From contig CM060912.1 in NCBI GenBank assembly GCA_030737875.1, positions 262,246,231 to 262,310,230 of the forward strand: a stretch of DNA of 64,000 bases. Reading direction: 5' to 3'. The DNA is from Allium sativum (lineage: Eukaryota > Streptophyta > Magnoliopsida > Asparagales > Amaryllidaceae). Below are positions 23,040-34,613 of the stretch, in pieces. Numbering within the stretch: the first letter of the stretch is position 1; each line of letters begins with the position of its first letter. Under the pieces are notes generated by a model. The model was not told the DNA's origin. It did not search any database and worked only from the letters and a program-made list of their open reading frames with translations. Both the position numbers and the translations under genes were made by a program.

Positions 23040-24240
23040 GCGGAAGACAACTATGCTCTGGACACAGCTTTAAGCTTCAATCCAGAATCCTGCTCAAGAA
23101 GTAAATATCTGCAAAAAGCTACTCGACTGCCCGTGTGGAAAAAGAGGGCACCCGAGTTTGCAAAGGTGGAAACAAACAACGGTTCAGGCATGGGACTGGT
23201 GTGAGAATTCTTAACTCATTTAACTAAAAGTAATGAGGCAAATCCAAGGACCACGCCGCTAACGGGGAACGGGTTTATTCCAATGGGTTGCCGTGCATAA
23301 AGTAAATCGTTAAACAACGCAATACTTTTTGGAAAAATGAAACCATCATAAGACCCAAGTCCCATCACACAATGCAACGCAAACCGGAGGATAGGGTTTT
23401 ACCTTATAATGGTCAAAAATGCTTGATACGATAAAAACTGATTTTGATATTATTATTAATGTGTATATGTTTCAAAAACATTTCAAAGTAAATGTATCAA
23501 TCCTAGAAAGAATAGTATCCCATACTACTATGCCTCCATACTAGTAATACAATCAAGCCTGTAGGGTCGTATTTGGAATTTGGTTTCCATCATGAGCCAA
23601 GGCTAGGGTGGAGCTCCTTACCGATTCGAGACACTCTAGCTAATGTCTCAGGATCCCCTGCAGTGAACCCTTGGAAAGCTACAGGGCCGGTCCACCATAC
23701 GAGTTGCGGATTAGTTATTCCTGAACACACGTTTCCCAGTCCTATAGGACCTATCATCCGAGGCGCCTCATTCCATCATCCACATAAGTAAAATGTCGGG
23801 CCGTGTTAAAACCCAAACACCACTTCTAGCTAGAAAGAAACGTGCTGCTCTCCCTGCGTTCCCTTCTCCCGTTTTAGACTCCGCCGGTGTGAGGCTCGCG
23901 AAGTCACGTTATACACAAAGCTATGCCTAAACAGACTATGCTTTGATCATCCCATAAGACCTGCTTTTCAACAAAGCTTTGATCATATGCATCTTAGCAT
24001 GCCACATCGTCACTCCATATCACACTACCAATCCTTTGCCGAAATATATGAAAGGGTGTTAAGAAAGAGAATAAATTCTCCGCCACCAAACATTCATACA
24101 TTCGACAGAAAATCAATAAATACAATATAAAGGAGTAAAATGTCAGACACAAATTCCATTTATAAGCTTATGCTCTGGGTCTGAGCGAAAACCAATCCGT
24201 ACAAATCAGCACTACGTCCGGATAACTACCATTTTAGCCC
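23040..24240 (-). other. Conserved structured domain of N, left LTR
   Basis: Same landmark order as in B and C: H3 short form near 23256-23266; H2 (23342-23413) with arms ACCATCATAAG / CTTATAATGGT; H1 (23512-23531) with arms ATAGTA / TACTAT; GAGACA...TGTCTC (23628-23649); CAGGGCCGGTCC; the GAGGCGCCTC palindrome (23760-23769); CTAGCTAGAAAGAAACG; and TGAGGCTCGCGAAG. Confidence 0.8.
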
Positions 24241-24569
24241 CGTCTTGGTAGCAAATCAATCAAGGGCCTCAACACTAGTTACCCATTCGATGTAAAGATC
24301 GTCGGTCTTCAATCGCCGTCTTCAATTCTTCGAACGTCGTATCATTATTAGGAATGAGAGTAAACTCGGACTTTCCAAATAACTCTCGCATATATAATTT
24401 GAAAACCATTTCATATCATTGTTAATAATTTATAACGATCTATCGCTATTTTCATTTTACTTTACATACACATCCTAAACACAACAATGTATATTTTCTT
24501 CTTCCCTCCTTCAATTTACACAAAATGTATATTTGGTTTCATTATTTTTCCTAATGGAAATCCATTTCT

Positions 24570-24990
24570 TAGAAATGTAAATTTCTAATCTTATTATTTA
24601 CATTTAAAAATGTAAATTTCTATTCCTATTTTATTTACATTGAGAAATGTAAACTTATACTTCAATATATTATTATATTGAAAATGTAACCGTTATTTCA
24701 TATTCTATTTACATTGGAAAACATAAATTCCTAATCATTCTTTTGTTTACATTGAAAAATGTAAACTCTTTTATTTGCATATAAAAATGTAATTTCTATT
24801 TCATCCTTATTTACATTGAAAAATGTCGGTTTCTATATTACACCAATTACATATAAAAATGTAACTTCCTATTTTCCTTTTATTTACATTAAGAAAAATG
24901 TAACTTTTCTAATTCTTATTTACATTAAGAAAAATGTAAAACTTTTATAATCCTTATCTTATTACATTAAAAATGTTACTTTCTTTTATA
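24570..24990. repeat. TTTACATT-AAAAATGTAAA palindrome array in N
   Basis: Around ten degenerate units of 30-50 bp. The best, at 24596-24617, has perfect 10-bp arms ATTTACATTT / AAATGTAAAT. The matching array in the other LTR lies at about 31707-32115. Confidence 0.8.
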
Positions 24991-25083
24991 ACAAACTTGG
25001 AGGTGAAAATATTTATTTCATTATTAACACATAACGGTGTGAAAATAACGTCAATTTCTAAGTTATCCATTTATATTTTAATA

Positions 25084-25307
25084 TGGGCCAGACCTCTCAC
25101 ATTAGGCCTACAACTTGTGGATGCTGGATAGGCCGGTCGGTTCCGGGCAGACTTCTCCCACAAGTTGGGCTTAACCTCGTGTCTTGGCCCAATTTGTATT
25201 TGCGCACTTGGACCTCTCACATTAGGCCCAACATTTGTGGCTGCTGGATATGCCGGTCGGTTCCGGGAAGACTTCCACCACAAATGTAACCTAACCTCGC
25301 GTCCAAG
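25084..25307 (-). repeat. Twin-hairpin module, N left LTR
   Basis: Unit 1 (25084-25191) has outer arms TGGGCCA / TGGCCCA and inner arms CAACTTGTGG (25111-25120) / CCACAAGTTG (25158-25167). Unit 2 (25207-25307) has outer arms CTTGGA / TCCAAG and inner arms CATTTGTGG (25232-25240) / CCACAAATG (25278-25286). The loops share GCCGGTCGGTTCCGGG and GACTTC. Confidence 0.92.
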
Positions 25308-25849
25308 CACAATTATAATTTATAATTATAATTATTTCATTGGTAATTATTATTTTAAAACATTCTAATTGAATATTAGATTAAAATATATATTTTATCC
25401 TAAGTTGGAACGAGACCCAAATCAAATACCATTAATTAATGGATTTCATACAACGCATTTGTGAAATAATGATAAACATTCCTTTATCACCAAAATAACA
25501 TTCCAATAACATTCAGTCAACATTCACACCACATTCAAATTACATTCAAACAAAATCCAAATAATAATATATTATTTGTACACTTGGTCGATGTGTGAAA
25601 ATATCAACCCAATCAACATATACAAGTCAGGCAACCTGTATATGGCAGTGTAACATATTAGAATTATCATAAATAATAATAAATTAACATTAATTAGCAT
25701 GCTACCTATTTTCAAAATTCAAACATTGTGTCACATCCAAACATCAATTCACAACATATCATGCATGCCACAGAAATAATTCTAAGTTTTTATTCACATC
25801 TAATATGTGAATAAAATATACTTTCTTAATTCATGTCTTTTACTTAGAC

Positions 25850-27000
25850 CATACATTTCTAACATTAATGATATTTTTATTTAGACCATTCATTTCTAAC
25901 ATTAATGATATACATATTTAGACAATTCATTTCTAACATTAATGATATACATATTTAGACAATACATATCTAATATTAATGATATTCATATTTAGACAAT
26001 ACATATCTAATATTAATGATATCCATATTAGTGAGACATCTTAACAAAAATGATATTTTTATACTAATGTGACATTTTTAACAAAAATGTAACTTTATTC
26101 CTAACGCAACATTTTTGACTAAAAATGTTATTATTTTTCTAATGCAACATTTTTGACTAAAAATGTAATTCTTTTTCTAATACCACATTTTACACTAAAA
26201 ATGTTAATTCTTTTAAATGCAACTTTTTATAAAATAAAAATGTTACTTTTCTATGCTAACATTTCATATAATAAAAATGATCTCTTCTAATGCTAACATC
26301 TTAAAGAGAAAAAAAATGATGATTTTATAATGTTAACATTTCATACATAAAATGGGATTTTTCTAATCTTAACATTTTATAAAATAAAAATGTTACTTTT
26401 TCCTATGTTAATATTTTATACATAAAAAAAATGAGATTTTATTATGTTAATTTTTCATACGCTAGAAATGTTACTTTTCTAATGACATAACTTGACACTA
26501 AAAATAATATTCATTTTTAATGAATTAACATATCACTAAATTTATGTTTCATTTTTGATGATTCTACATAACACTAAATTTATGTTACATTTTTAATGAC
26601 ATAACTTGACACTAAAAATAATGTCCATTTTTAATGAATTAACATATCGCTAAATTCATGTTTTATTTTTGATGAAACTTAATGACAGTAAAATTATGTT
26701 CATTTTTCATAAAACTTAGTTACACTAAAAATTATATTCACTTTTCATGAAACTTAACGACGCTAAAGATATGTTTATTTTATGTCAATTTCATATCACC
26801 TTCATATTTCTACATATGATATCAACTAATATTTTGATGTTAATGTTTCCATAACGATTCCTACATATGGCAACAACTAATATTTTGGTGTCAATATTTT
26901 CATGACAATTCCATATTACTATCTATGACAACAACTAATATTTTGGTGTCAATATTTTCATGATAATTCCAACATATGGTGTAATTTCCATAATACTACA
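25850..27000. repeat. Successive AT-rich tandem arrays in N left LTR
   Basis: At 25850-26035 there are about five units of 36-37 bp (ACATTTCTAACATTAATGAT type). At 26040-26470 there are units of AACATTTTTGACTAAAAATG type that fold on themselves. At 26480-26760 units of GACACTAAAAATAAT / TAATGAATTAACATATC type occur. At 26800-26990 there are about three units of 70 bp around CAACTAATATTTTGGTGTCA. The other LTR repeats the same order, split by E at 33588. Confidence 0.75.
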
Positions 27001-28736
27001 TGTAACAATATTCTAAATCTTGATGTTGACATTCACAATATAATTCACATCAACACATACTAGTCCATTTAAAAATTGAATCTTTTTAATAGAAACAATC
27101 TGGTGTAAACATCATAATTTCTACAACAATAATTTAACAATAAATTGAATCAACACATACTATTCCATTTTATTTTCAACTAAATTTAACATTGAAAAAT
27201 TCCCTTTTTAATTTCTAAAACAATAATGGTTTTATTGTTGACAAATCAATCCTCAACAAAAGGGTATATTCTGATTTAACAATTGTGTTTCAACAAATAT
27301 CATCACCTCAACACATCCACAGAACAACATCAATCAATTCGGATTTCACAGCAATCAACAATATAAATTTCACAATATACATATATAGAATTCACATGGC
27401 GAGGGATAATAATTAAATGTAGAAATCTCACATTGATCGGGTTTCAGAAATCGTTCGTGTTCAAATTTGGTTGGATTTTCAAAGTGCCATGTTCTGGTCC
27501 TGGTCAGTTCCATCTTGTAGATGTCGTTTCTGCGATTCTAACGCAACTGGAATTTCTGAAAAAAATTTCAAACGAACAAGTTATGGTTTTTACAAAATTG
27601 AATTACATAAATAAAATTATTAATTTTATAATTACAATATATTACATATCCATCCTCTTCCTCGTTTATACTTCCAGAAAACATTCGACCCATCGTTCAC
27701 CAGAAAAACGCCGCTTTTGCAAACCCGCCATAGTCGAACGGAGCCATCAGAGATGATCATGGCCGCTGAATATATTGATCTTGACGTGCTCTTTTATTTT
27801 TGTTTTATAGAATTCATGAAATCATTTGTGGATTGAGAGAAAATGTGGAATCAAAATTGGAGATCGCTGGCCTTCCATTAGAAATGGGCGGCGACCATTG
27901 ATTTAGTTTAGGGCGACGGCTGATAAGAAATGGGATTTGGGTTAAGGAAGTAAAAATGATATTATATAGTGGAGGAAATTATTTTTTCCCTTTATTTAAT
28001 TAATATTTTTATTTATTTACATATGAGGTCTGAAGATTATAAATATATAAAAAGAAGAGAGAACAAAAGGGGAATAAAAGGAATAGTTTCATATCTAAAA
28101 ATGAATTTGAATGATAAATAGAAGAGGAGAGAGAGCAGAGAATAAATGCACAAGTTATTTCACCTATATGCCTCTTTGTATTTATAAAAAATTAAATGCT
28201 TGCCTTTTTTTCTAATTGTTTAAGTTATGCAACCTTTTAAATTTCAAAACATGCAATATTAAATAACGTAATGACATGTTTACATATTATATGACATGTT
28301 GTCATAATTTATTTAGAATCTACATATTATTTCAAATCAACCTATTCAATGCTTATACAAGAATAAATAAATGAATATACATAAATGGAGTTGATTTGTT
28401 TTTGAGGAGAGATAATAAATGGAAAGGAAGAACAAAGAAAATAGAAGGATGTTTAAGAAATAAGAATACATGTGTAAATAGTAAATTTATAATGGAAGCA
28501 ATGGAAGGAGAATGATACAATTTATAAATGAACGTTGCAAACAGAGAAGAATTAATAGAGATAATAGTTAAATTGAGTAAGCAATCCATTAAGAAAAATT
28601 AATTATGAAATGAATGACATTAATTAATAAATTGAGTGGTTTAAGATACATACGTTTTGAAATTGGAGTTATGTAATGTGTGAATATAAAAAGGAAACAT
28701 AATAATGGAGAAATAGGGATGGACCATTTATTTATT

Positions 28737-28737
<1 letters not shown>

Positions 28738-28779
<42 letters not shown>
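28738..28779. repeat. (TA)n microsatellite, long allele
   Basis: About 40 bp of TA repeats. The same site in the other LTR of N (about 42665-42678) has only some 12 bp. Confidence 0.95.
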
Positions 28780-28780
<1 letters not shown>

Positions 28781-29498
28781 GTTCCAATCCCTTAGTCACA
28801 TTAAAGACCCATTAAACCACTTTCTCATATTCAGGCCCAATTCATTTCAATTCACAAAAGTTGTAATTCTATGTGTCATTTACTATTCAACAAAATGGAT
28901 ATTTTGTGCGTCATTCTAATTCTAACAAAAATGAATATTTTGTTTTGCAACAAAAATAATACTTTTTTTTTATTTTAAACATTTTAATGTAAATAAAAAT
29001 GATACATTTCATTCTCTTTATTGTAAACAAAAATTACAATGCAAACTTTTTAATGTAAACGAAATGATACATTATATTTCAATTGTGTAAATTAATGCGA
29101 CACAACAATGGTTTTATTTTGCCTATATGACAAAAATGCAAACTTGTTTAAATGACGAAAATGCAAACTTTTATTACCTTGAAAATGAAATCTTTTCATT
29201 TCAACAAAATAACAATGTAACTTTTTAATTTAAGCCCCTTTTTTTATTTTGTAAAATATCAACTCTAAAATTGTATTTTTAATGTAAAACTTTTTATTCA
29301 AATTATATATATATTTTCTTCTATTGTTTAATAATTATTTAAAATTAGAAATTTTAAATCTGGACTCATTTTCAACAACTAAAAAAAATAAAATTTTTAA
29401 TTGTTATTATTTAAAATAAATTATTTTAATTAACCAAAACTCATTAAAATAACTTAAAATAAAATTTTAAATTGGCCCCAAAATTCAGGGTTGTTACA

Positions 29499-29514
29499 GT
29501 CTCCCCCACTTAAA
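29499..29514 (-). promoter_or_regulatory. Polypurine tract of N
   Basis: TTTAAGTGGGGGAGAC on the minus strand, directly before the LTR start TGTAACAACCC. Confidence 0.9.
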
Positions 29515-29751
29515 AACTTTTCGTCCTCGAAAAGGAACGAATCCCAAAAGTGTTTAATTATCCTACTCAATTTTTCATTCTTTAATTGGTTACTATAATT
29601 TTATTAGTTGAACTAATAATTTCGCTATACAACCATCAATCAATTAGTTGATTAGCTTTAAAATATTTATAACTTTTATATATTCAAAAATCATATTTTC
29701 TAAAATAGATTATAATTACAAATACGTATATTATAAGCTTGTTACTCTCGA

Positions 29752-29856
29752 CTCATTCTAGGGCATTACTAACCCTATCTCTAATGAGTTTTCTCATTCT
29801 AGGATACTGCTGATCCTATCTCTAATGAGTATTCTTATTGGATATTACTAATCCAA
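29752..29856 (-). other. Three tandem leader hairpins of N
   Basis: Hairpin 1 has outer arms CTCATT / AATGAG and inner arms AGGG / CCCT (29752-29788). Hairpin 2 has CTCATT / AATGAG and AGGAT / ATCCT (29793-29829). Hairpin 3 has TTGGAT / ATCCAA (29838-29856). They lie 60-180 nt behind the PBS in the transcript, where packaging or dimerisation signals of retroelements usually sit. Homologous hairpins occur in A (48292-48330) and B (about 63094-63170). Confidence 0.7.
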
Positions 29857-29918
29857 TCTCTGATGAGTCTTTTGTTCAGTTCTAACGAGTTGTATCTCAA
29901 AGATTTGAGCTAACCAAA

Positions 29919-29930
29919 GCTCTGATACCA
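29919..29930 (-). promoter_or_regulatory. Primer-binding site of N (initiator tRNA-Met)
   Basis: TGGTATCAGAGC on the minus strand, two bases from the LTR start at 29933. Confidence 0.92.
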
Positions 29931-30179
29931 ACTGTAACGGCACGCATTTTGTCCGACCTTAATCGATCGCAAAATCGACCAAGACCGTTCAAAATCCGCA
30001 TACGTTAACTTTGGGAATACAACAACATCAGAACAATAACAGCAGACTTTTATTACATCATGATAATATAACATCAGAGTACAGAATATATCAAAGTACA
30101 TCGAAATTAAAATACAGCGGAAGAAAATTTTACAATAAATTTAATACATTGCAGCGGAAATAAAATAGATACAGCGGAA

Positions 30180-31380
30180 GACAACTATGCTCTGGACACA
30201 GCTTTAAGCTTCAATCCAGAATCCTGCTCAAGAAGTAAATATCTGCAAAAAGCTACTCGAATGCCCGTGTGGAAAAAGAGGGCACCCGAGTTTGCAAAGG
30301 TGGAAACAAACAACGGGTCAGGCATAGGACTGGTGTGAGAATTCTTAACTCATTTAACTAAAAGTAATGAGGCAAATCCAAGGACCACGCCGCTAACGGG
30401 GAACGGGTTTATTCCAATGGGTTGCCGTGCATAAAGTAAATCGTTAAACAATGCAATACCTTTTGGAAAAATGAAACCATCATAAGACCCAAGTCCCATC
30501 ACACAATGCAACGCAAACCGGAGGATAGGGTTTTACCTTATAATGGTCAAAAATGCTTGATACGATAAAAACGGATTTTGATATTATTATTAATGTGTAT
30601 ATGTTTCAAAAACATTTCAAAGTAAATGTATGAATCCTAGGAAGAATAGTATCCCATACTACTATGCCTCCATACTAGTAATACAATCAAGTCCGTAGGG
30701 TCGTATTTGGAATTTGGTTTCCATCATGAGCCAAGGCTAGGGAGGAGCTCCTTACCGATTCGAGACACTCTAGCTAATGTCTCAGGATCCCCCGCAGTGA
30801 ACCCTTGGAAAGCTGCAGGGCCGGTCCACCATACGAGTTGCGGATTAGTTATTCCTGAACACACGTTTCCCAGTCCTATAGGACCTATCATCCGAGGCGC
30901 CTCATTCCATCATCCACATAAGTAAAATGTCGGGCCGTGTTAAAACCCAAACACCACTTCTAGCTAGAAAGAAACGTGTTGCTCTCCCTGCGTTCCCTTC
31001 TCCCGTTTTAGACTCTGCCGGTGTGTGAGGCTCGCAAAGTCACGTTATACACAAAGCTATGCCTAAACAGACTATGCTTTGATCATCCCACAAGGCCTGC
31101 TTTTCAACAAAGCCTTGATCATATGCATCTTAGCATGCCACATCGTCACTCCATATCACACTACCAATCCTTGGCCGAAATATATGAAAGGGTGTTAAGC
31201 AAGAGAATAAATTCTCCGCCACCAAACATTCATACATTCGACAGAAAATCAATAAATATAATATAAAGGAGTACAATGTCAGACACACATTCCATTTATA
31301 AGCTTATGCTCTGGGTCTGAGCGAAAACCAAATCCGTACAAATCAGCACTACGTCCGGATAACTACCATTTTAGCCCCGT
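30180..31380 (-). other. Conserved structured domain of N, right LTR
   Basis: Second copy of 23040-24240. H2 lies at 30476-30547, H1 at 30646-30665 and GAGACA...TGTCTC at 30762-30783. All arms are unchanged from the left copy. Confidence 0.8.
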
Positions 31381-32220
31381 CTTGGTAGCAAATCAATCAA
31401 GGGCCTCAACACTAGTTACCCATTCGATGTGAAGATCATCGGTCTTCAATCGCCGTCTTCAATTCTTCGAACGTCGTATCATTATTAGGAATGAGAGTAA
31501 ACTCGGACTTTCGAAATAATTCTCGCATATATAATTTGAAAACCATTTCATATCATTGTTAATAATTTATAACGATCGATCGCTATTTTCATTTTACTTT
31601 ACATACACATCCTAAACACAACAATGTATATTTTCTTCTTCCCTCCTTCAATTTACACAAAATGTATATTTGGTTTCATTATTTTTCCTAATGGAAATCC
31701 ATTTCTTAGAAATGTAAATTTCTAATCTTATTATTTACATTTAAAAATGTAAATTTCTATTCCTATTTTATTTACATTGAGAAATGTAAACTTATACTTC
31801 AATATATTATTATATTGAAAATGTAACCATTATTTCATATTCTATTTACATTGGAAAATATAAATTCCTAATCATTCTTTTGTTTACATTGAAAAATGTA
31901 AACTCTTTTATTTGCATATAAAAATGTAATTTCTATTTCATCCTTATTTACATTGAAAAATGTCGGTTTCTATATTACACCAATTACATATAAAAATGTA
32001 ACTTCCTATTTTCCTTTTATTTACATTAAGAAAAATGTAACTTTTCTAATTCTTATTTACATTAAGAAAAATGTAAAACTTTTATAATCCTTATCTTATC
32101 ACATTAAAAATGTTACTTTCTTTTATAACAAACTTGGAGGTGAAAATATTTATTTCATTATTAACACATAACGGTGTGAAAATAACATCAATTTCTAAGT
32201 TATCCATTTATATTTTAATA

Positions 32221-32444
32221 TGGGCCAGACCTCTCACATTAGGCCTACAACTTGTGGATGCTGGATAGGCCGGTCGGTTCCGGGTAGACTTCTCCCACAA
32301 GTTGGGCTTAACCTCGTATCTTGGCCCAATTTGCATTTGCGCACTTGGACCTCTCACATTAGGCCCAACATTTGTGGCTGTTGGATATGCCGGTCGGTTC
32401 CGGGCAGACTTCCACCACAAATGTAACATAACCTCGTGTCCAAG
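32221..32444 (-). repeat. Twin-hairpin module, N right LTR
   Basis: Offset by 7,137 bp from 25084-25307, with all inner arms intact. Differences fall in loops and in the spacer between units. Confidence 0.92.
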
Positions 32445-33587
32445 CACAATTATAATTTATAATTATAATTATAATTATTTCATTGGGAATTATTATTTTA
32501 AAACATTCTAATTGAATATTAGATTAAAAAATATATTTTATCCAAAATTGGAACGAGACCCAAATCAAATACCATTAATTAATGGATTTCATACAACGCA
32601 TTTGTGAAATAATGATAAACATTCCTTTATCACCAAAATAACATTCCAATAACATTCAGACAACATTCACACCACATTCAAATGACATTCAAACAAAATC
32701 CAAGTAATAATATATTATTTGTGCACTTGGGCGATGTGTGAAAATATCAGCCCAATCAACATATACAAGTCAGGCAACTTGTATATGGCAGTGTAACATA
32801 TTTGAATTATCATAAATAATAATAAATTAACATTAATTAGCATGCTACCTATTTTCAAAATTCAAACATTGCGTCACATCCAAACATAATTTCACAACAT
32901 ATCATGCATGCCACAGAAATAATTCTAAGTTTTTATTCACATCTAAAATGTGAATAAAATATACTTTATTAATTCATGTCTTTTACTTGGACCATATATT
33001 TCTAACATTAATGATATTTTTATTTAGACCATTCATTTCTAACATTAATGATATACATATTTAGACAATTCATTTCTAACATTAATGATATACATATTTA
33101 GACAATACATATCTAATATTAATGATATTCATATTTAGACAATACATATCTAATATTAATGATATTCATATTAGTGAGACATCTTAACAAAAATGATATT
33201 TTCATACTAATGTGACATTTTTAACAAAAATGTAACTTTATTCCTAACGCAACATTTTTGACTAAAAATGTTATTATTTTTCTAATGCAACATTTTTGAC
33301 TAAAAATGTAATTCTTTTTCTAATACCACGTTTTACACTAAAAATGTTAATTCTTTAAAATGCAACATTTTATAAAATAAAAATGTTACTTTTCTATGCT
33401 AACATTTCATATAATAAAAATGATCTTTTCTAATGCTAACATCTTAAAGAGAAAAAAAATGATGATTTTATAATGTTAACATTTCATACATAAAATGGGA
33501 TTTTTCTAATCTTAACATTTTATAAAATAAAAATGTTACTTTTTCCTATGTTATTATTTTATACATAAAAAAATGAGATTTTATTAT

Positions 33588-34598
33588 TGTTCGTCGCTTT
33601 CCTATGAAATAGAAAAGCGCGAATTTTGAAATAAATACTGCAAGCGCACAGGTGTGTAGCATACAGGTCGAACACAGGGAGGCAAATTAAATTAAATTAT
33701 TTATATAATTTCTTGGGCGAGTTAGACAAATCTTCGAGATGGGATAACATTGAAATTACAATTTAGTTCAGAACAAATCTAATTGAACCGATAACTAAAA
33801 TTGTAATTATCAATAAAACAAATAACACTGCAATTGAATTAACTATAGATTTGAATCTAATTGAATCTATAATCAATTCAATGATTAAAAAAATAAATAG
33901 AGTGCTGGAAATAAAAAAATGCAGAAAGGAAATAACAAACAGAAAATAAAAAAATAGGATTACCGTTGAATCTAATCAAACGGTCAATCACTAATGAGAA
34001 AGTAGTTGCAATAACAATTGTGTTCTAGCAAATCTAATTGACTAGACGACACAAATTGCCATGAAAATAAAATACTGCAGAAAAATAAAAGAAGAAAACT
34101 TTATTGATTTCAGGATCCTTTTTACAATGAGAGTAGAACGGTATTTATAAGATAAAATGCCAACCTCAAACCTTAATCCAATATATGCGTATATTGCCCT
34201 TTTAATAGCAATTATTTCTCTTATATTAATCAGCAATTATTCCTCCAATTAGCAATTATTCTTCCAATTAGCAATTATTTCTCCAATCAGCAATTATTCC
34301 TCCCATCAGCAATTATTCTTCCCATATCTTCCTTGTTTGACATGTGATTAATTGGAGGGAGATAAGATCGCATGTGATTAATTCTTCCAAACAAGGACGT
34401 TTATTATATTCCAAAGGCAACATACGATAAAATATTCAAAATTGGTCTTCTTCTTGTGTAATATCTTTGGTTTTCGAGGTGCATGAGAATTGATGAACAA
34501 ACTGTGAAAATATATGAAAATATCCAATGTAAAATTTATTTATTTACAATAAAGATAAATTATAAGCATAAAAAACTAACACTTTTACATGTTAATCA
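33588..34598 (-). repeat. 3' LTR of E
   Basis: About 98-99% identical by eye to 39359-40371. In the first 315 bp I count four substitutions. It contains a short array of AGCAATTATTYCTCC units (about 34205-34320). No gene. Confidence 0.95.
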
Positions 34599-34613
34599 AA
34601 TACCCCTACACTT
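34599..34613 (-). promoter_or_regulatory. Polypurine tract of E
   Basis: AAGTGTAGGGGTATT on the minus strand, next to the LTR start. Confidence 0.75.

Larger units (their letters stand above)
22799..29498 (-). repeat. 3' LTR of N, 6.7 kb
   Basis: Content on the plus strand: conserved structured domain (23040-24240), AT-rich palindrome array (24570-24990), twin-hairpin module (25084-25307), further AT-rich subrepeat arrays (25850-27000), a less AT-rich patch (27430-27930), then AT-rich sequence to 29498. Frames such as the 107-residue one at 27433 and the 72-residue one at 23573 recur in the other LTR only because the LTRs are copies. None resembles a known protein. Confidence 0.93.
29499..29932 (-). 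mobile_element. Interior of N, 434 bp, non-coding
   Basis: All that lies between the two 6.7-kb LTRs. It holds the PPT (29499-29514), GTCCTCGAAAAGGAACG near 29523 (the tail phrase that precedes the PPT), AT-rich sequence, three hairpins (29752-29856) and the PBS (29919-29930). There is no open frame of note. Confidence 0.92.

Noticed and set aside
23573..23791. 72-residue frame conserved at 30707-30925
   Set aside because: Lies on the strand opposite to N's transcription, inside the structured domain. It is explained by the LTR duplication.
24570..24990. Regular short palindromic repeats resembling a CRISPR array
   Set aside because: Units are degenerate and AT-rich, spacing is irregular, there are no unique spacers and no cas genes, and the context is a plant LTR.
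27433..27756. 107-residue frame repeated at 41364-41687
   Set aside because: LTR duplicate, no recognisable domain, with a long Ile/Asn stretch from AT-rich DNA.
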